Of a DNA stretch of 30,050 bases, positions 21,930 through 28,313 are shown piece after piece. The notes below the pieces were generated by a model. It saw only the letters and a list, made by a program, of their open reading frames with translations. It had not been told where the DNA came from and searched no databases. This stretch comes from a virus, in the IMG/VR virus record IMGVR_UViG_3300028829_004631, positions 1-30,050 of that record; one strand, given 5' to 3'. Each line of letters opens with the position of its first letter. The first letter of the stretch is position 1. Both the position numbers and the translations under genes were made by a program.

Positions 21930-22153
21930 TACATCAATCATGGAAGCATTTATCCGAAGATGAAATTAATGCGAGACTATCTGACAACTTAGTCTTTTTC
22001 TATGGTGAAATAGTAAAATATCTACACCCAAACATCAAGCCATGGCAAGAAGCCATCTTAGTTCATGCAGATCGTGGACTAATGAAAACATGGAGTTACT
22101 CTAAGGCACGAGCCTTCTACCATAACAAAATCAAAAAAAACCTAAAAAAATAA
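21926..22153 (+). CDS. Unknown early protein (75 aa), start set by ATGA coupling
   Basis: The 75-aa form begins MIHQSWKHLSEDEINARLSD and ends in a basic tail (NKIKKNLKK). An in-frame upstream ATG at 21788 would add 46 residues of odd composition (for example NQHYNFNASCFNM) and overlap two genes, so the short form is preferred. It contains a helix-rich core with W/H residues (YLHPNIKPWQEAILVHADRG). The 3' end encodes the A-rich leader of the next gene, so the last Lys/Asn codons double as a translation signal. Confidence 0.55.
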   Translation: MIHQSWKHLSEDEINARLSDNLVFFYGEIVKYLHPNIKPWQEAILVHADRGLMKTWSYSKARAFYHNKIKKNLKK

Positions 22154-22156
22154 AAA
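22133..22156 (+). repeat. A-rich leader repeat, copy 3
   Basis: The core AAAAAACCTAAAAA lies in the coding tail of the preceding gene (codons for K-K-N-L-K-K) and just upstream of the ATG at 22158. A slightly extended spacer (AATAAAAAT) separates it from the start. Confidence 0.5.
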
Positions 22157-22157
22157 T

Positions 22158-22847
22158 ATGATTACTTCAGAACAATATAAAGAAAATTACTCACTAGAAA
22201 TTGGAGAATTTGTTGAAAGTCGAGGAGGCTCATTTAAGGCAAGTTATTTGTCTTGGGCTCATGCTACTAGATTGCTTAAGGAAAGACATCCTGAGCTGTC
22301 TGTAGACGTTGTATCCGTAGAACACGGATATGTAATACTTCAAATGCTAAATATTCAATCAGGCGCAGAATCCGGTAAAACCTATTTTCCATGTATGGAT
22401 AATAAATTTAATGCTATAGCTGATCCTTCAGTAACAGACTTAAATTATGCTGTACAACGAGGAACGGCAAAAATTATCGCCATCAACACAGGCATTGGTC
22501 TGAAGTTATATGTTGGTGAAGACATACCATCAGACGGACATATAGCGTCCACTCAGGTCACCGTAGGAAATAATGAACCTGGTAATGCGACTGACGTACA
22601 TTGGACGAAAGCTATTGTTCCTATTGGATTCGATAAAGGTAAACAATTAGGCGAAATAATGAATCCCGATTGGCTTATAAAAAACTTTAAAGCTAACGAA
22701 AAGTTTTCGGATTCCATAGCTTTCAGAAAAGCATTAGATGATTGCCATCAAGCACGATCAATTGAAGCGATTGAGCCAATAGACGAAATCGCAGAACAAG
22801 CATCAAATGATCCTACTGATCCAGAATCTGATGAAGTGCCGTTCTAA
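22158..22847 (+). CDS. DUF1071-family protein, likely single-strand annealing protein
   Basis: A 229-aa protein whose N-terminal half shows the DUF1071 pattern: 'ASYLSWAHATRLLKERHPE' (residues 28-46), then TYFPCMDNKFNAI, then DLNYAVQRGTAKIIAINTGIGLKLYVGED. The conserved order of Y-x-S-W-A, M-D-N-x-x-N, x-N-x-x-x-Q-R and G-I/L-G-L-x-x-Y-x-G-E-D is clear. These proteins are counted among phage single-strand annealing recombinases; they anneal complementary strands during replication and repair. The C-terminus is acidic and flexible (SNDPTDPESDEVPF), as in SSB-type tails. It precedes replication genes and a RusA resolvase, a sensible partner set. Confidence 0.82.
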   Translation: MITSEQYKENYSLEIGEFVESRGGSFKASYLSWAHATRLLKERHPELSVDVVSVEHGYVILQMLNIQSGAESGKTYFPCMDNKFNAIADPSVTDLNYAVQRGTAKIIAINTGIGLKLYVGEDIPSDGHIASTQVTVGNNEPGNATDVHWTKAIVPIGFDKGKQLGEIMNPDWLIKNFKANEKFSDSIAFRKALDDCHQARSIEAIEPIDEIAEQASNDPTDPESDEVPF

Positions 22848-22863
22848 AAACAAATTTAAAGTA

Positions 22864-23283
22864 ATGAGAGAGTATCGTGATTTTTTATTTATTGTAGAAA
22901 AGAACAAAAAATCCTCAAGAATAGATTCCTTATTAAAATATGCGCACATATTAGGATGGAATTACTCACTGCTTTCTTCGCCAATTATATCAACTGCTGT
23001 TTGGAATTGCATTTTGCCAAAAAAACTAAAAATCGGATATGACACCTTTGTTGATAAAGGTTTTACACCTGATGATTTACCAACTTCTGATGCTGAATAT
23101 GTAGCACAAATGCAAGGGCAAGGCACAAAGTATAACGACCAAAACTACACAGCTTTTTGGGAATGGCAATTATATCGACCTTACACAAGTCCAATATGGA
23201 TACAAAAAAATAGCAAAAAATACACAGAACAAAATACTACTAACAGGTACGGTTATGGAAATGATCAATACCACGGAGACTAA
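22864..23283 (+). CDS. Unknown protein (139 aa)
   Basis: The ATG at 22864 (M-R-E-Y-R-D-F) is preferred over an in-frame ATG at 22807, which would overlap the annealing gene by 41 bp. The protein starts with a helical basic section (FLFIVEKNKKSSRIDSLLKY), has a Trp-rich middle (GWNYSLLSS, AVWNCILPKK) and a Tyr/Asn/Gln-rich C-terminus (RYGYGNDQYHGD). No family is recognised. The gap to the preceding stop is 16 bp, so it belongs to the early operon. It may be involved in DNA metabolism because of its neighbours, but no motif supports this. Confidence 0.6.
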   Translation: MREYRDFLFIVEKNKKSSRIDSLLKYAHILGWNYSLLSSPIISTAVWNCILPKKLKIGYDTFVDKGFTPDDLPTSDAEYVAQMQGQGTKYNDQNYTAFWEWQLYRPYTSPIWIQKNSKKYTEQNTTNRYGYGNDQYHGD

Positions 23284-23289
23284 AATACA

Positions 23290-23313
23290 AAAAAAACCTA
23301 AAAAATGAAAATT
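23290..23313 (+). repeat. A-rich leader repeat, copy 4 (identical to 21380-21403)
   Basis: The 24-base block identical to 21380-21403, placed so that ATG 23305 follows the core AAAAAACCTAAAAA directly. Two genes 1.9 kb apart share the same leader and first codons, although the rest of their coding sequences differ. Confidence 0.6.
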
Positions 23314-23565
23314 CACAATAATAGCAAAAAATCATTTAAAGACATTAATGATTTATCTGAAAGACAAACAGCAATTCTGAAATTATTAATGGATCAAATA
23401 CATCCTTTGACTGATCGCGAAATTAAGCAAAAACTTGGCTTTTACGATATGAACCAGGTTCGCCCAAGGATTACAGAATTGATTAAAAAAGATTTAATAA
23501 TGGAAGTGGATTCGGTTATTTGTAAGGTGTCAAATAAAAGTGTTAGGAGGTTATCAATATGTTAG
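23305..23565 (+). CDS. Winged-helix DNA-binding protein (86 aa)
   Basis: Residues 17-85 form a winged helix-turn-helix domain: LSERQTAILKLLMDQ, the scaffold helix PLTDREIKQKLGF, the recognition helix region MNQVRPRITELIKKDLI, and the wing with the C-x-V-S-N-K-S-V-R-R-L pattern. Similar small wHTH proteins are common in early operons of phages and may regulate transcription or assist replication initiation. It carries the A-rich leader. The site it binds is unknown, but the dyad at 21095-21115 is a natural candidate. The end overlaps the next start by 7 bp, and its codons for R-R contain a perfect Shine-Dalgarno sequence for that gene. Confidence 0.75.
   Translation: MKIHNNSKKSFKDINDLSERQTAILKLLMDQIHPLTDREIKQKLGFYDMNQVRPRITELIKKDLIMEVDSVICKVSNKSVRRLSIC
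23545..23550 (+). promoter_or_regulatory. Perfect Shine-Dalgarno AGGAGG
   Basis: AGGAGG at 23545-23550 lies 8 bases before the ATG at 23559, and is encoded inside the preceding gene. It is the strongest ribosome binding site in the window, in contrast to the SD-less late genes. Confidence 0.75.
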
Positions 23566-23837
23566 ACGGAAAACCAATACCATACCCACCACAAACTGCT
23601 GTTATATTTGCAATTTCAAATTCAATAAAATACGGAGTTGTGCTTGAGGTCCATCACACAATTAAAACTAATGGAACAGAAATAGAATATATAATTGAAA
23701 GTTTAGATGATGCTGGACAAAAAGTTAAATATAGCATTTATGACCTGAAAAAAATAAAAATCAGCATTGAGAACTGTCAATGCTTACTCAAAAGCTTGCA
23801 GAGTTATATTGTGCATAACAAAGAGGATTTGTTTTAA
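23559..23837 (+). CDS. Unknown early protein (92 aa)
   Basis: A 92-aa protein preceded by a perfect AGGAGG. It has a small beta-rich core (AVIFAISNSIKYGVVLEVHH, TEIEYIIESLDDAGQ, KYSIYDLKKIKIS) and two cysteines in ENCQCLL. The strand pattern might be a small RNA- or DNA-binding fold, but I recognise no family. The stop is TAATG-coupled to the next gene at 23837. It is part of the replication gene group. Confidence 0.65.
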   Translation: MLDGKPIPYPPQTAVIFAISNSIKYGVVLEVHHTIKTNGTEIEYIIESLDDAGQKVKYSIYDLKKIKISIENCQCLLKSLQSYIVHNKEDLF

Positions 23838-24172
23838 TGAATATGTTCGGAAAAGAAAGACCTGCTTACATGAGTCACGAAGATCCTTTGGATTTAAATT
23901 ATGATCCGGTCAGAACTGAAGCGAGAGGAAAGCCAATTAATTACAGCCCATCGATAAATAGCAAAATGAAATTTAAGCGCAACCCATTGCTATATTTTGT
24001 AGGGTTTGTACTGACTGAGGAACATGGGTGGAAGGCTGTTAGGCATTCAAGTGGTAGGATATATAAATATCAAAATGCTACGGATGTTAGCAGAATGTTA
24101 CGTATGAGTTATCCTAATTCAGAAATAAAACATAAAATATTAACGGAGGAAGAAATAAATGGCCTGGATTAA
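23837..24172 (+). CDS. Unknown early protein (111 aa)
   Basis: A 111-aa protein starting in a TAATG overlap, with GAGG at good spacing upstream. It has an N-terminal region rich in Pro and charge (DPLDLNYDPVRTEARGKPIN), a basic centre (KMKFKRNPLLYFVGFVLTEE) and a C-terminal helix (NATDVSRMLRMSYPNSEIKH). The 14-bp overlap with the replication initiator gene means they are coupled. No domain recognised; the gene neighbourhood suggests a replication accessory role. Confidence 0.6.
   Translation: MNMFGKERPAYMSHEDPLDLNYDPVRTEARGKPINYSPSINSKMKFKRNPLLYFVGFVLTEEHGWKAVRHSSGRIYKYQNATDVSRMLRMSYPNSEIKHKILTEEEINGLD
24145..24149 (+). promoter_or_regulatory. Shine-Dalgarno GGAGG before the initiator gene
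   Basis: GGAGG at 24145-24149, nine bases before the ATG at 24159. It decides this start over internal ATGs and is among the best ribosome binding sites in the window. Confidence 0.7.
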
Positions 24173-24860
24173 AGTAGAACATAATATTGCTACGAAGATT
24201 GAAGTTTTTCAAATGGCTCAAATGCTGCAAATAAATAGGCAAGAAATAGTTGGGCATTTGGTTAACTTTTGGGTTTGGGCAGATCAAAACACTGAAGATG
24301 GTAAAATATTAGGCAATACTGACGTCATTGATATTTTAACCATCCCAGACTTTGGTGATGCTCTTATCAATGTAGGTTGGCTTAACGTAATTGATCAATT
24401 TATAGAAATCCCGAAATTCCTATTACACAATGGATCATCAGCAAAAAAACGCGCCTTGACTGCTCAAAGAGTTGCAAATCACAGGAAACGACATGGTAGC
24501 GATGACAAGGTTACTGATGCGTTACTATATAAAACAATATTAAATAAAAATAAAAATGAAAGTAATAATACAGTAAACGAAATAAAAGATTTATGGAATA
24601 AGTTCTCAAAGACAAAAATAAAAGCATTAACAGTTAAAAGAATTAAGCAAATTAAAGAATTACAAGCAAATCATACAATTGAAGAAATTAGCTCAGTATT
24701 TGAAAAAGTTGCTAAAATTCCTTTTATGCAAGGAAAGAACGATCGTAATTGGATTGCTGATTTTAATTATGTGCTAAGGCCCGACAAATTCTTAAAAATT
24801 TTAGAAGGTGGTTGGGATTCACAAATAACAAAACAAAACGATGGAGATTGGACAAAATGA
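24159..24860 (+). CDS. Replication initiator / primosome protein (phage O or DnaD-like)
   Basis: A 233-aa protein. Residues 1-90 form a winged-helix-like N-terminal domain (MAWIKVEHNIATKIEVFQMA, IVGHLVNFWVWADQNTEDG). Residues 95-135 are a basic and polar linker (KKRALTAQRVANHRKRHG, then an N/K-rich run). Residues 140-225 are a C-terminal domain with LWNKFSKTKIKALTVKRIK, the PFMQGKNDRNWIADFNYVLR motif and the closing FLKILEGGW, which is the recurring end of phage initiator proteins. It is followed by a DnaC-like loader, so the pair opens the origin and delivers the host helicase. The AT-rich linker coding region could contain the origin, as in lambda O. Confidence 0.85.
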   Translation: MAWIKVEHNIATKIEVFQMAQMLQINRQEIVGHLVNFWVWADQNTEDGKILGNTDVIDILTIPDFGDALINVGWLNVIDQFIEIPKFLLHNGSSAKKRALTAQRVANHRKRHGSDDKVTDALLYKTILNKNKNESNNTVNEIKDLWNKFSKTKIKALTVKRIKQIKELQANHTIEEISSVFEKVAKIPFMQGKNDRNWIADFNYVLRPDKFLKILEGGWDSQITKQNDGDWTK

Positions 24861-25456
24861 TTGATTATTTTAAAGATATTAATTTCCCAACTGAAGAAGA
24901 AATAGCTAAAGCCAAAGAAACTGAGCAGAAGCAGCTCAGGATGGATCGATCAGATCAATTCGATAGGTTATGCCCGTTAGGCTTCAAAGACACTATATCG
25001 GATCGATTAGATCAAAATGCAGTCAAATTGTCAAAGGATTGGGCAGATGGTAATATTGAAAAGCTAAATATTCTTATAGGAGGCGCTACAGGTGTTGGCA
25101 AAACGCGATTATCTTGGTTGATATTAAAAAGAAAATTTGTCATGTATGGCCTTCGATACAATCATATCGGAGCTGAATCATTTGCAAGAAGGCTTAATAA
25201 TGAAAAGCATTTAATGGATCTCATGTGCTCTGAATCAATATTGCTATTTGATGATTTAGGTAAAGAGCGTGATACGCCAACAGCAGAGGCGGGAGTATTT
25301 GAGCTGATACGCGAAAGGATGGACAGGCAAAAGCCCACGATATACACGACAAACTACAACCCAGAAGCATTACTAGATAGGTTTATTAAAAAAGAAACAG
25401 GATCAGCAATATGCAGACGATTAAAAGAAAGCTCCTTATGTATAGCGATGAAGTAA
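24857..25456 (+). CDS. DnaC-like helicase loader ATPase
   Basis: The ATG at 24857 overlaps the upstream stop (ATGA), has GGAGA 9 bases upstream, and is preferred over an in-frame ATG at 24812. The 199-aa protein has Walker A GGATGVGKT (residues 75-83), Walker B SILLFDDLGKE (D132-D133), a sensor-1 region TIYTTNYNPE (161-170) and the R-R pair in AICRRLKE (187-188) as arginine finger. These are AAA+ features of DnaC/IstB-type helicase loaders. It cooperates with the initiator to load the host DnaB-type helicase. The C-terminus overlaps the RusA gene by up to 46 bp. Confidence 0.88.
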   Translation: MIDYFKDINFPTEEEIAKAKETEQKQLRMDRSDQFDRLCPLGFKDTISDRLDQNAVKLSKDWADGNIEKLNILIGGATGVGKTRLSWLILKRKFVMYGLRYNHIGAESFARRLNNEKHLMDLMCSESILLFDDLGKERDTPTAEAGVFELIRERMDRQKPTIYTTNYNPEALLDRFIKKETGSAICRRLKESSLCIAMK

Positions 25457-25914
25457 TTAAACAAATAATAAAACCATCGCGATTATATAAATCGTTTATT
25501 CAATGCGTACCACCAAGAAACACACATCAAGCAGGCAATCGAATATTTAAACGGAAAGGTGGTGGATTTTTTATTGGCAAAAGTCTAAAACATAAAAAGA
25601 CTAAATCTTTTTTAGAATTGCATTTAACACAAAATGCACCACCTCAACCATATAATGGGAATTTAAAAGTTAAAGTGGATTGGATATATCCGTGGCGAAC
25701 AAGCGAAACGAAGAAAAATAAAAAGTTAGGAATCTTGCCATGTAGCAAAAGACCTGATTGTGACAACATTGCAAAAGGTCTCCTGGACGCAATGCAGGCA
25801 ACAGGGTGGTTTAAGGATGATGGTCAAATATATGATTTGAGCATTTGCAAGTATTATGGTGAGCAGTGTGGAATCAATATAGAGATGACTGAAACAATTG
25901 TGTGCAGACTGTAA
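25411..25914 (+). CDS. rusA: RusA-family Holliday junction resolvase
   Basis: A 167-aa protein, or 158 aa if the in-frame ATG at 25438 is used; AGGA lies 9 bases before 25411. The RusA signature is clear in the C-terminal half: RPDCDNIAKGLLDAM, then WFKDDGQIYDLSICKYYG, then GINIEMTE. The Asp residues in PDCDN and KDD-Q are the metal-binding active site of the family. It cuts branched recombination or replication intermediates, a natural partner for the annealing protein at 22158 and a way to resolve concatemers before packaging. An N-terminal basic stretch may bind DNA. Confidence 0.88.
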   Translation: MQTIKRKLLMYSDEVIKQIIKPSRLYKSFIQCVPPRNTHQAGNRIFKRKGGGFFIGKSLKHKKTKSFLELHLTQNAPPQPYNGNLKVKVDWIYPWRTSETKKNKKLGILPCSKRPDCDNIAKGLLDAMQATGWFKDDGQIYDLSICKYYGEQCGINIEMTETIVCRL

Positions 25915-26075
25915 ACTTGAGGACCGGAATTTGTTATTTCAATAACACTAAGGAATCCATTTAAAATTATTTGGTAAAGACTGAGTGTTCGTCGGGCGAT
26001 TTGCGCGCAAACCAAAATTTAAAGTTTTGTAGACTTATTTCTTGACCGGGAAAAGGTTTAAAGTAAGTTGATGAA
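25915..26075. other. 161-bp intergenic region with GC-rich palindrome; possible cos, promoter or RNA element
   Basis: The largest gene-free region between early replication genes and the packaging side. It contains a small hairpin (GTTAT-TTCA-ATAAC near 25933-25946), a perfect 12-bp palindrome TTTGCGCGCAAA (26000-26011) in a locally GC-rich segment, a CAAAA/TTTTG inverted repeat (26013-26029) and TTGACC at 26042. No tRNA cloverleaf and no convincing terminator were found. Confidence 0.5.
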
Positions 26076-26699
26076 ATGAAAGTAAACTGCACATATACGA
26101 AACTCGTAAATATTGAAGAATTAGTTCGCCATCCAAAAAATCCAAATACTCATTCTGAAAAACAAATAAATCTTTTAGCAAAAATTTTGTTAAAAACAGG
26201 CTTCAGGTCTCCAATCGTAGTAAGCGAAAGAAGTGGATTTATTGTCAAAGGCCATGGACGATTAGAAAGCGCAATTCGTGCTGGCTTTAATACTGTTCCG
26301 ATTGATGTTCAGACTTACGAAAACGAAGCTGAAGAATACGCAGACATGATTGCTGATAATCGAATAGCAGAGCTGAGCGAAATGGATAGCGTAGCTTTAA
26401 AAGATTTAATTGAGGAACTAGACACAGGCGAGTTCGATTTAGATATGACTGGATTCTCAAGTGAAGATTTAGATTTATTGATGAGTCAATTCCATCAAGA
26501 AGAAGATTTCTCTGATAAAAACAAAGAAATAGATGTTGATGGAATGGACGAAAAAATTGAATTAGTATTCAAATTAGACCTGGAGGATTATACAAAAATT
26601 AATCAAAAACTTTTAGAAATAAATGAAGACAGAAACAAAGCATTATTGGAAATAGTTGAATCAGCTGAAAAGGTTGAAATTATTAATCAGGATGTTTGA
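26076..26699 (+). CDS. ParB/sulfiredoxin-fold nuclease-like protein
   Basis: A 207-aa protein. The N-terminal 100 residues show a ParB-like domain: NIEELVRHPKNPNTHSEKQI, the LKTGFRSPIVVSE strand, IVKGHGRLESAIRAG with the G-H-G-R phosphate-binding motif, and YADMIADNRIAELSEMD. The C-terminal part is acidic with no clear fold. Phage ParB-like proteins lie next to methyltransferases and terminases in many genomes, and some have nuclease activity; here no catalytic test is possible. The 8-bp overlap with the methyltransferase gene suggests joint use, perhaps for modified-DNA recognition or packaging control. Confidence 0.8.
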   Translation: MKVNCTYTKLVNIEELVRHPKNPNTHSEKQINLLAKILLKTGFRSPIVVSERSGFIVKGHGRLESAIRAGFNTVPIDVQTYENEAEEYADMIADNRIAELSEMDSVALKDLIEELDTGEFDLDMTGFSSEDLDLLMSQFHQEEDFSDKNKEIDVDGMDEKIELVFKLDLEDYTKINQKLLEINEDRNKALLEIVESAEKVEIINQDV

Positions 26700-27687
26700 T
26701 TATTCCTGGAAAATACAAAACGAATATCCAGCGAAGGGTATTTCAAAAAATAATAAAAAAGTATTTGGAACTTTTGTTTGTGGTGGTGGTTCAACAATGG
26801 GCTACAAGTTAGCAGGGTTTGAACATTTAGGCGGAGTAGAAATTGATCCTAGAATAGCAGAAGTTTACAAATTAAATCACAAGCCTAATCATTTATTTAT
26901 TGAAGACATAAGAGACTTTGCAAGCAGACAAAAATACCCAGAAGATTTATATAATTTAGATATTTTAGACGGTTCGCCACCTTGCTCAAGTTTTTCAATT
27001 GCAGGCAACAGAGAAAAAGATTGGGGAAAAACAAAAGCTTTTAAAGAAGGCCAAGCAGAACAGCGCCTAGATGATTTATTTTTTGATTACATAAAACTTG
27101 CAAAAAAATTACAGCCCAAAATCGTATTAGCTGAAAATGTAAAAGGGCTTATCCAGGGCAACGCAAAATCTTATGTTCATAAAATAAAAAAAGAATTTCA
27201 ACTAGCAGGGTATAAAGTTCAATTGTTTTTGCTTAATGCAGCGACTATGGGAGTTCCGCAAAAAAGAGAAAGAATTTTTTTTATTTGTCAAAGGCATGAT
27301 TTAAACTTGCCAAAATTAAATTTAAAATTTGATTGCCCAGCAATTCCATTTAGTGAAATAAGCGAAATTGATTCGACAGTTAATTTAACAAAAAAATATT
27401 CAGAATATTGGGATCAAGCAAAACAGGGAGAAAGTGTAGGAAAGTTTAAAGCCATTAAAAAACTTAAATTAAATTCTGTAAGCTACACAATTCACACAGG
27501 CGACATATATCATCCGACGCAAAAAAGAACTTTGACAAAAACAGAATACTGCAAGATCGGATCATATCCTTTAGATTATTGCTTTAAAAACATAGATCCA
27601 AAATACTTAATTGGAATGAGCGTGCCTCCGGTAATGACTGCGCAAATCGCAAATCAAATTAATATACAATGGCTGAAGAAAATATAA
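26692..27687 (+). CDS. C5-cytosine DNA methyltransferase (Dcm-like)
   Basis: The ATG at 26692 overlaps the ParB-like stop by 8 bp and is preferred over an in-frame ATG at 26656. The 331-aa enzyme has the motifs in order: I, FGTFVCGGGSTMGYKLAGF (SAM binding); IV, GSPPCSSFS with nucleophile C98; VI, ENVKGL (E148); VIII, ATMGVPQKRERIFFI; and the last motif IGMSVPPVMTAQIANQI. The S-S after the catalytic Cys and the K in Q-K-R-E-R are minor changes from the usual P-C-Q and Q-x-R-x-R. It should methylate cytosine at C5 in a specific sequence, probably protecting phage DNA from host restriction. The specificity cannot be read from sequence alone. Confidence 0.93.
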   Translation: MFDYSWKIQNEYPAKGISKNNKKVFGTFVCGGGSTMGYKLAGFEHLGGVEIDPRIAEVYKLNHKPNHLFIEDIRDFASRQKYPEDLYNLDILDGSPPCSSFSIAGNREKDWGKTKAFKEGQAEQRLDDLFFDYIKLAKKLQPKIVLAENVKGLIQGNAKSYVHKIKKEFQLAGYKVQLFLLNAATMGVPQKRERIFFICQRHDLNLPKLNLKFDCPAIPFSEISEIDSTVNLTKKYSEYWDQAKQGESVGKFKAIKKLKLNSVSYTIHTGDIYHPTQKRTLTKTEYCKIGSYPLDYCFKNIDPKYLIGMSVPPVMTAQIANQINIQWLKKI

Positions 27688-28313
27688 ATGCAAAGCAGAA
27701 GCTGTTATCAAGTCTTACTGAAAAAGTTTTAGAAGCAGAATTAAAAAACATAGTACAAAAAGTACAAAGCGGAAAAACTTTAACAGCAACAGAGCGAAAA
27801 ACACTTGAGCAAAACAAAACTCAGGAAAAATGGGAAGTTTTAGATATTTCAAGAAGTGCATTTTTTAAATACAAAAAACTCGGAATGCCTGAGCAAACTG
27901 AAGGCGCTAGAGAATGGTTACAGATTCGTGCTGGATTGGCAAAGCAAGGATCAGGTAAAATTGAAATAGGAGGTAAAACTTTTCATGCTCAAGATTTAAT
28001 TGATTTGCGTGGACAGTTAATGGAAGGGCAGGCCGAAAATATTTTTTTAAAAAACAGAATTGAGAAATTAAATGTTTTAGAAAGAGAAGGTAAATTAGTT
28101 GATGCAGATGAAGCTCAAAAAGTAATACTGCAAATCCTTTATCCTTTAAAAAAATCACTTGAGCAAATGCCTGAAAATATTAGCAACGCATTAAACCCAG
28201 AAGATCCGAGCAGAGCTGAGGCAATTCTTGAAAATGAAATAAATAATATTTTTTTAGATCTTCAGAAAAACTTTAAAAAAAATAAACAAACAGAAAATGC
28301 CAGCATTAATTGA
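27669..28313 (+). CDS. Terminase small subunit (Nu1-like)
   Basis: A 214-aa protein located directly before the large terminase and overlapping it by 17 bp. A central winged-helix-like region (LDISRSAFFKYKKLGMPEQT then EGAREWLQIR, about residues 57-85) matches the DNA-binding domain of Nu1-type small terminases. A long helical region follows, ending in the YPLKKSLEQMPENISNALNP section and an acidic C-terminus that would contact the large subunit. It recognises the packaging site and positions the motor on concatemeric DNA. The start overlaps the methyltransferase by 19 bp, so packaging and methylation are translationally coupled. Confidence 0.82.
   Translation: MAEENINAKQKLLSSLTEKVLEAELKNIVQKVQSGKTLTATERKTLEQNKTQEKWEVLDISRSAFFKYKKLGMPEQTEGAREWLQIRAGLAKQGSGKIEIGGKTFHAQDLIDLRGQLMEGQAENIFLKNRIEKLNVLEREGKLVDADEAQKVILQILYPLKKSLEQMPENISNALNPEDPSRAEAILENEINNIFLDLQKNFKKNKQTENASIN

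Noticed and set aside
21788-22153. A 121-codon reading frame starting at 21788
   Set aside because: The first 46 codons overlap two other frames. The ATGA chain at 21828 and 21926 gives a simpler arrangement, so the gene start was placed at 21926.
24812-24856. Upstream start for the helicase loader
   Set aside because: It would overlap the initiator gene by 49 bp. The ATG at 24857 lies in an ATGA overlap and has GGAGA at proper spacing.
25920-26040. tRNA or similar structured RNA gene
   Set aside because: Short hairpins are present but there is no T-arm consensus, acceptor pairing or anticodon arm in the right order.
26042-26070. TTGACC as the -35 box of a promoter for the packaging genes
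   Set aside because: No acceptable -10 box occurs at 16-18 bases; the nearest TAAAGT is too close.
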